Positions 43,609 through 52,863 are shown, numbered from the stretch's first letter. The stretch is 64,000 bases of DNA from Marinobacter antarcticus (GCF_900142385.1 NZ_FRAQ01000002.1:186001-250000); one strand, 5' to 3'. The notes: a model not told the origin generated them from the sequence alone. Translations and numbers: made by a program.

Positions 43609-44625
43609 TTATTCGCCGTCGTAGTCTACGCGGTCAACCAGTTTGACTGCCGCGTTACGGTTTTCTGCGATAGTTTGCAGAGAAAGGCTGTCCGGCTGGA
43701 TCTCACCCCATTCTGCAACCAGCCCGGTGGGCTTTACGTTCGGGTTGGCCGGGTATTCGGTGTTAGCTGTAGCGTAGATGCCCTGAGCTTCCGGGGATGA
43801 CAGGAATTCCATCAACTTTACTGCGTTATCCCGGTTCGGTGCGCTTTTGGTCAGGGAAATACCACTGATGTTGATGTGGGTTCCACGGCCATCGGCATTC
43901 GGGAATACCAAGCGAACAGCTTCTGCGGCCGGGCGCTGGTTTTCGTCTTGCAGCATGTTGCCGTAGTAGTAACTGTTGCCGATCGATACGTCACACACAC
44001 CTTCTGCAATCGCTTTGATCTGGTCGCGGTCGCCGCCCTGGGGCCTGCGGGCCAGGTTATCTTTGACGCCATTCAGCCAGGTTTCTGTTTCGGCTTCACC
44101 GTGATGCGCGATCATCGATGAAATCAGGGCAATGTTGTACGGGTGCTTGCCGCTGCGGGTACAGATGCGGTTGTCCCACTTGTCGTCGGCCAGCTGCTCG
44201 TAGGTTGTGATTTCTCCTTCTTTAACGCGCTCTTTAGAAGTGTATATCAAACGGGCACGGGTCGTGAGGGCAAACCATTTGCCATCCGGATGGCGCAGGT
44301 TTTCCGGGATGTTCTTTTCCAGCACATCGTTGTCGACGTCTTGAACCAGGTCACGCTCGACCAGTTCATTGAGGCGGGAGATGTCGACAGTCATCACAAC
44401 ATCTGCCGGGCTGTTACGTCCTTCCCGCTCCAGGCGCTCCGCCAGGCCTTGTTTGGCGAATACGACGTTGCTCTTGATACCGGTTTCTTTTTCAAAAGCA
44501 TTCAGAAGTGGCTCAAGAAGGTACGCCTGACGATAAGAGTAGATGTTGACTTCGCCGTCTGCGGAGGCTGCCAGGGGAAGAGCGGTAAGGGCGATTGCCG
44601 CCGTTGCGGCCAGTTTCATGCGCAT
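43609..44625 (-). CDS. fbpA: Iron(III)-binding periplasmic protein FbpA-type
   Basis: A 338-aa precursor with signal peptide (residues 1-22, ending LAASA). The mature part matches ferric-ion-binding proteins: VNIYSYRQAYLLEPLL, VVFAKQGLAERLEREG, RSGKHPYNIALISSMIAHHG and the tyrosine cluster GNSYYYGNML near residue 215 that coordinates Fe3+. The first gene of the fbpAB unit, preceded by a Fur-box-like sequence 70-90 bases upstream, so iron-repressed expression is expected. Two in-frame ATGs, 44625 and 44619, are possible; I keep the first. Confidence 0.9.
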   Translation of the reverse strand: MRMKLAATAAIALTALPLAASADGEVNIYSYRQAYLLEPLLNAFEKETGIKSNVVFAKQGLAERLEREGRNSPADVVMTVDISRLNELVERDLVQDVDNDVLEKNIPENLRHPDGKWFALTTRARLIYTSKERVKEGEITTYEQLADDKWDNRICTRSGKHPYNIALISSMIAHHGEAETETWLNGVKDNLARRPQGGDRDQIKAIAEGVCDVSIGNSYYYGNMLQDENQRPAAEAVRLVFPNADGRGTHINISGISLTKSAPNRDNAVKLMEFLSSPEAQGIYATANTEYPANPNVKPTGLVAEWGEIQPDSLSLQTIAENRNAAVKLVDRVDYDGE

Positions 44626-44694
44626 TATGCCATCCTTAAGAAATGCTGATCGGGTTCGCGTCTGGGATGAGAGTCACAGGCGCCTAAAAACGCC

Positions 44695-44713
44695 AACCAT
44701 TCTCATTTGTATT
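44695..44713 (-). promoter_or_regulatory. Fur box upstream of fbpA
   Basis: Minus strand AATACAAATGAGAATGGTT contains the AATGAGAAT core of a Fur operator. It lies about 70-88 bases before the fbpA start and matches an iron-import gene. Confidence 0.7.
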
Positions 44714-44862
44714 ACGCATGAAGTCAATAATGCTATGGAATAATCGGTGGGGAATAATTCCTTTAGAATGGTGTTATTCTCCGTATTGTTCTATAAAAGA
44801 TATAATTCGCAGGAACATACGATATCCGCAATGTACCGTATTAAAGCCGTGGAACGTCGAAG

Positions 44863-45141
44863 ATGGCCGTAGATGATCGCAGGGAGTACTGTCGCACAGC
44901 GATGAGTGCCAAGGTAAAAGTGTGCCACGAACAACTGGGTGAGTTTGTGTTCTCGACCCGGGACATATCAGATGGTGGTGTTTTCATTGTGGTGGATAAT
45001 GAGCCATTCGCTCCCGAACTGGGGGATAAGGTGAAGGTTCAGGTGCAGGGGTTGCCTGTGCCGGCGCCGGAACTGGATATGGTTGTTGTCCGCAAAACCA
45101 TTGATGGCTTCGGTTTACAGTTTGGCGAGAGTGTTAACTGA
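44863..45141 (+). CDS. PilZ-domain protein (c-di-GMP receptor)
   Basis: A 92-aa stand-alone PilZ domain. It has both c-di-GMP contacts: the RxxxR element DDRREYCR near residues 4-11 and D-x-S-x-x-G as DISDGGVF near 35-42. Such proteins read c-di-GMP levels and switch motility, polysaccharide or pilus machinery. It is divergent from fbpA and 360 bases before a degenerate HD-GYP gene on the same strand. Its target is not shown by sequence. Confidence 0.88.
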   Translation: MAVDDRREYCRTAMSAKVKVCHEQLGEFVFSTRDISDGGVFIVVDNEPFAPELGDKVKVQVQGLPVPAPELDMVVVRKTIDGFGLQFGESVN

Positions 45142-45501
45142 ACCGAAGCAGCGAGTTGTGCTCAGGGTATTCGCGGCTGTGGTGTGATTGGTCTTGACCG
45201 CCGGGCTCCGGGAGGTGAGGCGGTGCCTTACACAATATACACGCGCAAGACGCTTCGCGGTGCTATGGAAGCCCGCCCGCCACAATTCGACCGCTCAGCG
45301 TGTGGTATAGACTGATTAAGAGTGATGCTGTTTGTTCTGGCCCTGTGATGCCCGTCACGTTGCTACAAATTGTTTCGGGCTGACGATTATCGTTACGAAT
45401 TGTCTTGTTGTCGTTACCTTGGAATACCAAATTGTAATGGACTATTCCAGCCAGCCATTGAAGAATGGTAGTCATCGAAAATGTACGTTCAGGAGTGAAG
45501 C
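45142..45501. other. Intergenic region between the PilZ and HD-GYP genes
   Basis: About 360 bases with no recognisable gene. An AT-rich portion from about 45390 probably holds the HD-GYP gene promoter. A 109-codon minus-strand frame crosses it, but it overlaps the HD-GYP start and shows no family features. Confidence 0.35.
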
Positions 45502-46812
45502 GTGGGCGCTTGTCAGAGGAAAATTGCGGTACATGATCTGGAGGTTGGCATGTTTGTGTCCGATCTTGATCGGCCGTGGCATCAGACGCCATTCCCCATT
45601 CAGGGCTTTCACATCCGCTCCCAGGATGACATCCGTGCTTTGCTATCCCACTGCAAGTGGGTCTCTATCGACGTTGCAGAAACCCGTGATTCCGTTGAGC
45701 TCACCAAAGTTTCCCGCCCCGCGTTCGGAACACAAAGCCGGCACAGGGGGGAGGGCCGTGAAGAGCTCCACCTTCCTCCGCTGAGTATACGGGAGCCTGT
45801 AACCTATCAGCCCGTCACCACTCTGAAGCGGGAAGTGAAGACCTCGAAACATCTGCTGGAAGATGCCGGCGATGCGCTTGACCGTTTGTACGACACCTTT
45901 ACCACGCAGGATATTCGTGATCTTCGGCCGGTTGCTGTGATCGTCAATAAAATGGTGCATAGCGTGATCCGGCAACCGGATGCGTTGCTCTGGCTTAGTC
46001 GTATCCGGCAACATGATGATCATGTTTACCGGCATGCCCTGAATACGTCGGTCTGGGCGCTCGTTTGCGGGCGTGAGCTGGGGTTGAATGAAGGCTTGCT
46101 GAACCACCTTGGCCTGGGCTGCCTGTTATCCCAGGTTGGTAAAACCAGATTGTCCGCTGAATTGCTCAGCCGGGAAGGGCAGTTGAGCCCGGAAGAATAT
46201 GCGCTTTACCGTACCTATGTTGATGAGGGTATGACAATTCTTGAGGAGAGTGGTCTTTCGCGGGCGGTTCTGAGTGTCGTGCAGGGTCATCGTGAGCGAC
46301 ATAACGGTTCGGGCTTTCCTGAAGGTATTCGCGGAGACAGGATCCCCCTACTGGCCAAAATTGCCGGGCTTGCAGAGTTCTTTGAATCTCTTATCGGGCC
46401 CAGGGAAAGCCTTGCTGAGCCTATGACACCGGCAAAAGCCGTGGCTCTGCTCTACGATATGCGGAACATTGAGTTTCAGGATGACCTGGTCGAGAGTTTT
46501 ATTCAGGCTATTGGCATTTACCCAACGGGTAGCCTGGTTGAATTGACAGACGGCCAGCGCGGAATTGTGGTTTCTCACTCCGCCGAACGCCGGCTCTGGC
46601 CGCGCGTTATGGTTATGACGGACCGCTATCATGCGCCGTTGAAAACCGCCAAGGTTGTTGATCTTGCGAAGTACAACGAAAGCCGCACAGCTACAGAAAT
46701 ACTCGCCATCAAGGAATGCCTTGTGCACGGTACCGAGGGCCTGGATCCTGCTGGTTACGATGGGGCCGGCGCTGAGTCGCGCTGGAGCTTTGCCCGGCTG
46801 ATCAGTCGGTAA
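45502..46812 (+). CDS. DUF3391 plus degenerate HD-GYP domain protein
   Basis: A 436-aa protein with an N-terminal DUF3391 domain (residues 6-120; KIAVHDLEVGMFVSDLDRPW) and a C-terminal HD-GYP-like domain. Start GTG 45502 has AGGAG six bases upstream. HD-GYP enzymes hydrolyse c-di-GMP with a His/Asp metal site. Here the HD pair is replaced: the usual LLHDIGK reads CLLSQVGK near residue 207. A further metal His is Tyr (YRTYVDEGMTIL), and the GYP loop is GFP in HRERHNGSGFP. Catalysis is therefore unlikely, and a sensor or scaffold role is more plausible. Its 3' end overlaps a convergent hypothetical gene by 58 bases. Confidence 0.82.
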   Translation: MGACQRKIAVHDLEVGMFVSDLDRPWHQTPFPIQGFHIRSQDDIRALLSHCKWVSIDVAETRDSVELTKVSRPAFGTQSRHRGEGREELHLPPLSIREPVTYQPVTTLKREVKTSKHLLEDAGDALDRLYDTFTTQDIRDLRPVAVIVNKMVHSVIRQPDALLWLSRIRQHDDHVYRHALNTSVWALVCGRELGLNEGLLNHLGLGCLLSQVGKTRLSAELLSREGQLSPEEYALYRTYVDEGMTILEESGLSRAVLSVVQGHRERHNGSGFPEGIRGDRIPLLAKIAGLAEFFESLIGPRESLAEPMTPAKAVALLYDMRNIEFQDDLVESFIQAIGIYPTGSLVELTDGQRGIVVSHSAERRLWPRVMVMTDRYHAPLKTAKVVDLAKYNESRTATEILAIKECLVHGTEGLDPAGYDGAGAESRWSFARLISR

Positions 46813-47249
46813 TAACAACCCGAAGATTTTTCCGTACCGGCCGGACCGGCCACGTAGTAGTATACTTCTGCCGTCTGCCAGCTATAGGAGTGCAAAACCA
46901 CGTCCTGTGAGCGGGTCGTGATGGCCTCTACGCTCGAAAGATCAATGCCTCCGCCGATTCGCCGTATGTTTACCTGTTTGATGCTCGTATCGGTCGCCGG
47001 GTGTCTGGCTATGTGGTTATCCAGATAGAAGCGGTTTCCAATGATGGTGGAGATGGTTTTCAGTTCCCGCGTCAGATAGAGCCGTGCATCTTCAGTATCG
47101 ACTTTCTCCATGGAGCGGGTGGCTTCAATAATTCGCTGCCTTTTTGCGCGTAATTCCTGCTTGTACTCAACATCCGGATCCCAGTCGTCCTCATTTACGG
47201 GGCGTTCGGGCGCATTGTTGATATCGTCTTCGGTTGGGCAGCGCTGCAT
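46755..47249 (-). CDS. Hypothetical 164-aa protein
   Basis: An intact frame with acidic N-terminus (PTEDDINNAPERPVNEDDWD), a helical segment (YKQELRAKRQRIIEATRSME) and a beta-rich C-terminal half (GGGIDLSSVEAITTRSQDVV, SWQTAEVYYYVAGPAGTE). No signal peptide or family recognised. Amino-acid pattern looks natural rather than shadow-like, but it overlaps the convergent HD-GYP gene by 58 bases and its start (ATG 47249) lacks a strong ribosome site. Real gene likely, function unknown. Confidence 0.5.
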   Translation of the reverse strand: MQRCPTEDDINNAPERPVNEDDWDPDVEYKQELRAKRQRIIEATRSMEKVDTEDARLYLTRELKTISTIIGNRFYLDNHIARHPATDTSIKQVNIRRIGGGIDLSSVEAITTRSQDVVLHSYSWQTAEVYYYVAGPAGTEKSSGCYYRLISRAKLQRDSAPAPS

Positions 47250-47420
47250 CCAGTTGTTGTAACCGCATTATAGGGAGCCGCCACTGGCTATATCGGGATA
47301 CCTGTCGCAGCTCGTGGATTTCGCGGCGCTTGAGCGTGTGCGCTTCAGCCTTGAAAAAGCCTGACGCGCCTCAATAAATGAGTGTCTCTTGAATATCGCT
47401 TTTTAGAATCGGAACCTGTT

Positions 47421-48377
47421 ATGACCAATGCGCTGGAAATTGAGGGGCTTACCAAAACCTACGGCAGTGGCTTTGAAGCTCTCAAGGGAATCGACCTTCA
47501 CGTGGCGCAGGGAGATTTCTTTGCATTGCTGGGCCCGAACGGCGCCGGCAAATCTACCACTCTGGGCATCGTGTGTTCCTTGGTGACTAAAACCGCTGGC
47601 AAGGTGAAAGTGTTCGGCTACGACATCGATACCCATCTCTCTGATGCCAAACTCCATTTGGGTGTTGTGCCCCAAGAGTTCAACTTCAACCAGTTTGAGA
47701 AGGTGTTTGATATTGTCACCATTCAGGCTGGGTATTACGGGATTCCCCTGAAAAAAGCAGCCGTATCTGCTGAGAAGTACCTGAAGAAACTCGGGCTCTG
47801 GGATAAGCGCAATACGCCGGCACGAATGCTCTCTGGTGGCATGAAGCGAAGGCTGATGATTGCCCGCGCCTTGGTGCATGAACCGAAACTGTTGATTCTG
47901 GATGAGCCTACTGCCGGCGTAGATATTGAGCTGAGGCGATCCATGTGGTCGTTTCTCGAGGAAATGAACCGGCAGGGCACCACTATTATTCTGACTACCC
48001 ATTATCTTGAAGAAGCGGAAGCCCTGTGCCGGAACATCGCCATTATTGATCGCGGCCGGATTATCCGGAATACCAGCAAACGGGAATTGCTGCAGCAGCT
48101 TAGCCTCGAGACGTTTCTGCTGGATGCGGAGACAACGCCGGACAAAGCGCCGGAACTGGAAGGCTTTTCCTGCAGGCTCGACGGCGAGGGCGCAATTGAA
48201 GTGGATGTGCACAAAGGGCAGGCGCTCAACGACGTGTTCATACAGTTGGAACGGCAAGGGATAAAAGTAGTCAGTATGCGCACTAAAGCAAATCGGCTGG
48301 AAGAGTTGTTTATTCGCATGGTTGAGCACAACGCACCCTCTGCCGAAGCCGAAGCGACAACGGAGGGCAGAACATGA
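47421..48377 (+). CDS. ABC-2 exporter ATP-binding protein (YadG-like)
   Basis: A 318-aa ATPase: Walker A GPNGAGKST, signature MLSGGMKRRLMIARAL, Walker B LLILDEPTAGVD, H-loop TTHYLEEAEALC. The order and the C-terminal extension (about residues 220-318) resemble YadG and other ABC-2 exporters (drug, polysaccharide or haem-type). I chose ATG 47421; the longer frame from 47382 adds 13 residues with no support. It overlaps the permease gene by four bases. Cargo unknown. Confidence 0.82.
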   Translation: MTNALEIEGLTKTYGSGFEALKGIDLHVAQGDFFALLGPNGAGKSTTLGIVCSLVTKTAGKVKVFGYDIDTHLSDAKLHLGVVPQEFNFNQFEKVFDIVTIQAGYYGIPLKKAAVSAEKYLKKLGLWDKRNTPARMLSGGMKRRLMIARALVHEPKLLILDEPTAGVDIELRRSMWSFLEEMNRQGTTIILTTHYLEEAEALCRNIAIIDRGRIIRNTSKRELLQQLSLETFLLDAETTPDKAPELEGFSCRLDGEGAIEVDVHKGQALNDVFIQLERQGIKVVSMRTKANRLEELFIRMVEHNAPSAEAEATTEGRT

Positions 48378-49147
48378 ATGCTCAGGCTCTGTTCACCGCT
48401 TACAGCACGATTGTGCAGCGGGAAATTCGACGGTTTACCCGCATCTGGCCGCAGACGCTGCTGCCGCCGGCTGTCACCATGACGTTGTACTTTATAATTT
48501 TCGGGAACCTGATTGGCTCCAGAATCGGCGACATGGGCGGTTTCGACTATATGTCGTTCATCGTGCCCGGGCTGATCATGATGGCGGTTATTACCAGCTC
48601 CTACGCTAACGTGGTGTCGTCGTTTTTCTCCATGAAGTTCCAGCGCAGTGTTGAAGAGTTGCTGGTATCGCCGGTGCCTAACTGGGTAATACTGGCTGGT
48701 TACGTAACCGGAGGCATGGCCCGTGGCTTGGGAATAGGGGTTATCGTAACCCTCTTGTCGCTGGCGTTTACGCGCTTGCAGATTCATAGCCTGCCTATGG
48801 TTGTGGTGACTGTATTTCTGACCTCTGCACTGTTTGCGGTGGGCGGTTTTATTAACGCACTGCTGGCGACCAAATTTGATGATGTTTCCATTGTGCCCAC
48901 CTTTGTTCTGACGCCGCTTACGTATCTTGGCGGGGTGTTTTACAGCATCGATATGCTGCCGGATTTCTGGCAGGGCGTTTCTATGGTTAACCCGATTCTG
49001 TATATGGTAAATGGCTTCCGGTTCGGCATACTCGGTGTTTCTGATGTTAACCCGTTTGTGTCCCTTGGTATGATTCTGGCGTTCATAGCAGTGCTTACCT
49101 TCATTGCGCTTAAATTGCTGGCGCGAGGGAAGGGCATCCGCAGCTGA
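48374..49147 (+). CDS. ABC-2 type permease (YadH-like)
   Basis: A 257-aa inner-membrane protein with six TM helices. It starts IVQREIRRFTRIWPQTLLPPAVTMTLYFIIFG, has SPVPNWVILAGYVTGGMARG and the conserved C-terminal GVFYSIDMLPDFWQGVSMVNPILYMVNGFR seen in YadH-type exporters (quoted here in pieces). ATG 48374 overlaps the ATPase stop, so co-translation is likely. With the YadG-like ATPase it forms a complete exporter; no adaptor or outer-membrane protein is nearby. Confidence 0.82.
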   Translation: MNAQALFTAYSTIVQREIRRFTRIWPQTLLPPAVTMTLYFIIFGNLIGSRIGDMGGFDYMSFIVPGLIMMAVITSSYANVVSSFFSMKFQRSVEELLVSPVPNWVILAGYVTGGMARGLGIGVIVTLLSLAFTRLQIHSLPMVVVTVFLTSALFAVGGFINALLATKFDDVSIVPTFVLTPLTYLGGVFYSIDMLPDFWQGVSMVNPILYMVNGFRFGILGVSDVNPFVSLGMILAFIAVLTFIALKLLARGKGIRS

Positions 49148-49201
49148 TGTCAGGGCGCTCTTCTTTCAGGACTGTTTTCAGGATTATTTTCAGGAAATAC
49201 T

Positions 49202-50020
49202 ATGGCTCTTGATAATGCACCGCTTGGCAAAGCCAGCGATTATCCGGATCGCTACGATCCAGCTCTGCTTTTCCCGGTAGCGCGTGAGGAAAACCGTCGC
49301 CGCATCGGCCTTGAAGACGGTCGCTGGCCCTGGTTCGGAGGTGATCTCTGGCAAGCCTGGGAGATCTCCTGGCTGCGCCCCGGCGGGATTCCGGATTTGG
49401 CTTGGGCGGAAATCCGGTTTCCGGCAGCCTCGCCGTCGATTATTGAGTCCAAGTCACTCAAGCTCTACCTGAACTCTCTGAACCAGACAGCGTTCTCATC
49501 CGCTGATCAGGTTGCTGAAGCTATCACAGGGGATTTGTCCAGTGCTTGCGGTGCGGCGGTGAATGTCCGCTTCCTGAGTGTGGACGATTCCGGTACGGCC
49601 ATCGGGCGCCCGTCGGGCTATGAGCTGATTGATAACGAGCCGGTTGAAGATGTGGTGTACGACTATGCCCCGGAGTCACTTTCTGCGACCGGCCCCGTGG
49701 TTACCGAAAAATTCTGCTCGCACCTGCTGAAGAGTAACTGCCCGGTGACCGGCCAGCCGGACTGGGGGACGGTGCTGATCAGTTATACTGGGTCGGCCAT
49801 CGACCGGGCCGGATTACTGCGGTATATCGTGAGTTTCCGGCAGAAGCAGGATTTTCATGAGCACTGTGTAGAGACGCTGTTCACCGACCTGTTGCGCCGG
49901 TGTAAGCCGCAGAACCTGACAGTCTGCGCCCGCTACACCCGCCGTGGTGGTCTTGATATAAACCCCTGGCGCAGTACGGAGCCGGAAGAGCAGGCTGGTC
50001 CAAGGTTGATTCGACAATAA
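49202..50020 (+). CDS. queF: NADPH-dependent 7-cyano-7-deazaguanine reductase QueF
   Basis: Reduces preQ0 to preQ1 in queuosine biosynthesis. The 272-aa enzyme is the long (two-domain) type. It contains ESKSLKLYLNSLNQT (residues about 80-95), the catalytic cysteine in LKSNCPVTGQPDWG near 180, and the C-terminal NPWRS tail. The catalytic Cys and the adjacent conserved residues are present. It stands 54 bases after the YadH-like gene, so it may be part of that transcript, but function is separate. Converges on the adenylate cyclase gene. Confidence 0.92.
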   Translation: MALDNAPLGKASDYPDRYDPALLFPVAREENRRRIGLEDGRWPWFGGDLWQAWEISWLRPGGIPDLAWAEIRFPAASPSIIESKSLKLYLNSLNQTAFSSADQVAEAITGDLSSACGAAVNVRFLSVDDSGTAIGRPSGYELIDNEPVEDVVYDYAPESLSATGPVVTEKFCSHLLKSNCPVTGQPDWGTVLISYTGSAIDRAGLLRYIVSFRQKQDFHEHCVETLFTDLLRRCKPQNLTVCARYTRRGGLDINPWRSTEPEEQAGPRLIRQ

Positions 50021-50021
50021 A

Positions 50022-51467
50022 TCAGTCCCTGGCTAAATCTTCTTCTTGCCGCAGGCGATCTGCGGCATCTTCCAGGGCGCTGAGAATGCTCCGGCGCTCT
50101 CGTTCAGTGATCTTGTCGGAATCCAGGTACATGGCAAAGCCGCTGTGCTCGTGTTCCATAAAGCTTCGGTTCGGGCCCATATCTCTGCGGAAATCCACAA
50201 CCTCATAAATAGGTATGGGTTTGCCAAAGCCTTTTACGGTGATCTCACCTTTGTCTCGGCACATGATCCGATCTTTGATCAGAGAGAAGGTCTCGTAGGA
50301 AACGAGTATTTCCCCCGGCTCTGCAAGAGATTCCAGCCTGCTGGCGAGGTTCACCTCCTTACCGATAATGGTGTAATCCATGCGGTTTTCAGCCCCGAAG
50401 TTCCCTACGGTGGTGTAGCCGGTGCTGATGCCCATGCGGATCTCGAGTGGGGTTTTTATACCCTGGCTGCGCCACTTCTGCCGCATGATCTTCATGTGCT
50501 TGCGCATATCAATGGCCATGGACACGCAGGCAAAGGCATCCTCCCGCTGGCCCCGGCTGGTGGGGTCACCAAAGAAAACCATGATCGAGTCGCCCACAAA
50601 TTTGTCGATGGTGCCGCCGTACCTCAGGGCTACTTCAGCCATGCCGTTGAAGTAGTGGTTGAGCAGCTCCGTGAGTGCTTCGGGCTCCATTTCTTCTGAA
50701 AGTTCAGTAAAGCCTTTTATATCAGAGAAGAAGACGGCGAGCTTCTTGCGCTGGGTTTCAAGACGGACGTCTCTTTCCCCGGTAAAGATGGACTGCCATA
50801 CCTGAGGTGAAAGGTATTTTGAAAGCTTGTGGGAGAGCGCAATGGATTGCTCGCGCTGGCTTTGTATCTGGGTTTTTGCCAGCATCAGAGCGCGGGCTTG
50901 CTGGTGCGAGTAAAACGCTGTAACACAGATGTAAAGGCCCGTGGAGAAAATGGCCAGCATGCTGGTGAGCAGTGGCGACTGGAAGGAGTCCGCAGGGCCC
51001 ACGATGGCGAAAAAAGCAAGGATGGTGGCCGCCATAAAGGCACAGCCAATCAGCCACTGGCGTATACCGCCAATGATCAGGCCGCTGAACATCAACATCA
51101 ATGCTACCGAGGCCGATGGGATGGCAATCAGGCCAATGCAGCCTATGAAACCGCCACCAATAACACAGTCTGCTGTGAGCATTTTCTGGCGAATGCGGGG
51201 GGAATTTCTCAGAAACGTGCGTCGGGTAAGCTGGTGTGCAATATGGGGCCAGATCAGCGCGCCGGCAACCAGCCAGAGGTTCCATTGCTGGAATGCTCCC
51301 TGCAAAACGCCCACAACAATAATGGCCGCCGTAGCGGTGTAAGCAAGCAGGCGCCCGTTATAGTCAGGCATTGGAGGGATGGCTATCGGGCTGTTGAGAA
51401 CCTCGGAAGCCAGAGACTTTCCTGCGCTGGTGCTGGCATTGCGCAGATCTGCCGGAGCACTCATCAT
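50022..51467 (-). CDS. Class III adenylate/guanylate cyclase with MASE2-like membrane domain
   Basis: A 481-aa enzyme. An N-terminal membrane block of six helices (residues about 45-185, MASE2-like) precedes a helical linker and a class III cyclase domain (about 230-420). Metal-binding aspartates are in FSDIKGFTELSE and VGDSIMVFFGDP; a substrate-specificity residue is Lys in TIDKFVGDS, typical of adenylate cyclases; and DYTIIGKEVNLASRLE closes the site. It resembles CyaB of Pseudomonas aeruginosa. Product cAMP would act through a Vfr/CRP-type regulator elsewhere. Single gene. Confidence 0.85.
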   Translation of the reverse strand: MMSAPADLRNASTSAGKSLASEVLNSPIAIPPMPDYNGRLLAYTATAAIIVVGVLQGAFQQWNLWLVAGALIWPHIAHQLTRRTFLRNSPRIRQKMLTADCVIGGGFIGCIGLIAIPSASVALMLMFSGLIIGGIRQWLIGCAFMAATILAFFAIVGPADSFQSPLLTSMLAIFSTGLYICVTAFYSHQQARALMLAKTQIQSQREQSIALSHKLSKYLSPQVWQSIFTGERDVRLETQRKKLAVFFSDIKGFTELSEEMEPEALTELLNHYFNGMAEVALRYGGTIDKFVGDSIMVFFGDPTSRGQREDAFACVSMAIDMRKHMKIMRQKWRSQGIKTPLEIRMGISTGYTTVGNFGAENRMDYTIIGKEVNLASRLESLAEPGEILVSYETFSLIKDRIMCRDKGEITVKGFGKPIPIYEVVDFRRDMGPNRSFMEHEHSGFAMYLDSDKITERERRSILSALEDAADRLRQEEDLARD

Positions 51468-51648
51468 GTAAGCTGATCACTCATGGCGCTGGAACCGTAT
51501 AATTTTATTTGTTTTATGCCGAATACAATCAGATTGAAAGTGCTATCCAAGAATACGACTAAAGGTTAGCAGTATTACGTAGAAGCCACAATTCACTGGT
51601 CGTGTTCGAGTGATACCTGGCCAAACTTCAGTTAGCGGAAAAATTGAT

Positions 51649-52203
51649 ATGAGTTCAGTCACTGACTTTTTGCTCAACAGGGCATCTGAGCCACGCCTGG
51701 ATATGCCAGCTCCCGATGGATCAACGCTTGACCGCGCCTTTGCCTGTGCATCCCGCGCGCCAGATCATGCTTTGTTGCGTCCATGGCGTTATTTGGTAAT
51801 CGAAGGTGAGGATTTGCTAGCTCTGGGTGAGCTGTTTGCCGCCGGGTGCTCCGATAAGGGCGATGAGAAGAAGCTGGAGAAGATGCGCAATAAGGCGCAG
51901 CGTGCTCCCATGATTATTGTCGGAATTGCGTCACCGAAAAAACATCACAAAGTGCCCGAGGTTGAGCAAATGCTCTCAGCCGGAGCAAGTATGAGCTTTC
52001 TGGTGCTGGCGTTGCAGGATGCCGGCTATGGGGTTATGTGGCGCACAGGTGAAATGGCCTATAACCCGGTGGTTCAGGAAGGGCTTGGCCTTGATGAAGG
52101 AGAGTCGATCACCGGCTTTCTCTACACAGGTACTGTGTCTTCTGCCAAACCTGCGGTTCCCAGGCCAGAGCTGGCCGAGTTTGTCGAACGCTGGCCAGCG
52201 TGA
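51649..52203 (+). CDS. Nitroreductase family protein (YdjA-like)
   Basis: A 184-aa FMN-dependent oxidoreductase of the NfnB/YdjA group. Marks: FLLNRASEPRLDMPAP at the start, the FMN-contact region FACASRAPDHALLRPWRYLVIEG, and GYGVMWRTGEMAYNP near residue 122. Size equals E. coli YdjA (183 aa). Start ATG 51649 has a weak GCGGAA site; the upstream ATG at 51610 would add 13 residues. Physiological substrate unknown. It precedes the flagellar block but is unrelated to it. Confidence 0.83.
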   Translation: MSSVTDFLLNRASEPRLDMPAPDGSTLDRAFACASRAPDHALLRPWRYLVIEGEDLLALGELFAAGCSDKGDEKKLEKMRNKAQRAPMIIVGIASPKKHHKVPEVEQMLSAGASMSFLVLALQDAGYGVMWRTGEMAYNPVVQEGLGLDEGESITGFLYTGTVSSAKPAVPRPELAEFVERWPA

Positions 52204-52348
52204 TGAACAGGTTTGTTTCCCCCGCTATTCCAATGGGGGAAACAGCTTGCCGCTTTCGTTGGATTTGCCGCTCCTTCCCCCGCTTTCTTACCCCGATTTT
52301 CTCCCGTAACCCGCTGAGAGAGCCCTGATTCAGAGGGGTTCCGAAATC

Positions 52349-52364
52349 TGGCATTAGCATTGCT
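52349..52364 (+). promoter_or_regulatory. Sigma-54 promoter for flgB operon
   Basis: TGGCATTAGCATTGCT: GG and GC elements exactly ten bases apart, fitting the RpoN consensus TGGCAC-N5-TTGC. It lies about 70 bases upstream of flgB, the usual control point of flgBCDE in Pseudomonas-type flagellar regulation. Confidence 0.85.
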
Positions 52365-52430
52365 TTAGTTCTGCCATATAGCGAAACCGGCAACGCCTTA
52401 AGCCGCCGGTGACAAGGTTTCGGAGGTTGT

Positions 52431-52829
52431 ATGGCGATCACTTTTGATAAAGCTCTTGGCATTCACCAGTACGCGCTGGAAGCCAGAGTAAAGCGTGCTG
52501 AAGTTCTGGCGAATAATATGGCTAATGCCGATACACCGGGCTTCAAGGCCCGGGATATGGACTTCCAGGCCATGATGCAGAGGGCCCAGGACAACATGAG
52601 TGGCTTTGGTATGGAGAAAACCCACCCAGGCCACATGGACACCTCGGCAGGCGCCGGAGATTCGGATTTGCTGTACCGGGTGCCAAGCCAGCCCTCAGTT
52701 GATGGCAACACGGTAGATGCTGAGGCAGAGCAGACCCGGTTCATGCGTAACGCGATGGATTACCAGGCCAGCTTCCAGTTTCTGAACAGCAAATTTACCG
52801 GCCTGACGAAAGCCCTGACAGGCCAGTAA
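52431..52829 (+). CDS. flgB: Flagellar basal-body rod protein FlgB
   Basis: Proximal rod subunit, exported by the flagellar type III apparatus. The 132-aa protein shows the rod N-terminal LEARVKRAEVLANNMANADTPGFKARD (quoted in pieces) near residues 17-42 and the C-terminal FLNSKFTGLTKALTGQ. Length is normal. First gene of the flg block, 34 bases before flgC. Preceded by a sigma-54 promoter. Confidence 0.95.
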   Translation: MAITFDKALGIHQYALEARVKRAEVLANNMANADTPGFKARDMDFQAMMQRAQDNMSGFGMEKTHPGHMDTSAGAGDSDLLYRVPSQPSVDGNTVDAEAEQTRFMRNAMDYQASFQFLNSKFTGLTKALTGQ

Positions 52830-52863
52830 GCCGCAGTTCCACGATTAGGGAAGGAGAAGCACA

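Noticed and set aside
47403..48329. 308-codon minus-strand frame
   Set aside because: Antisense to the YadG-like ATPase with intact motifs on the plus strand.
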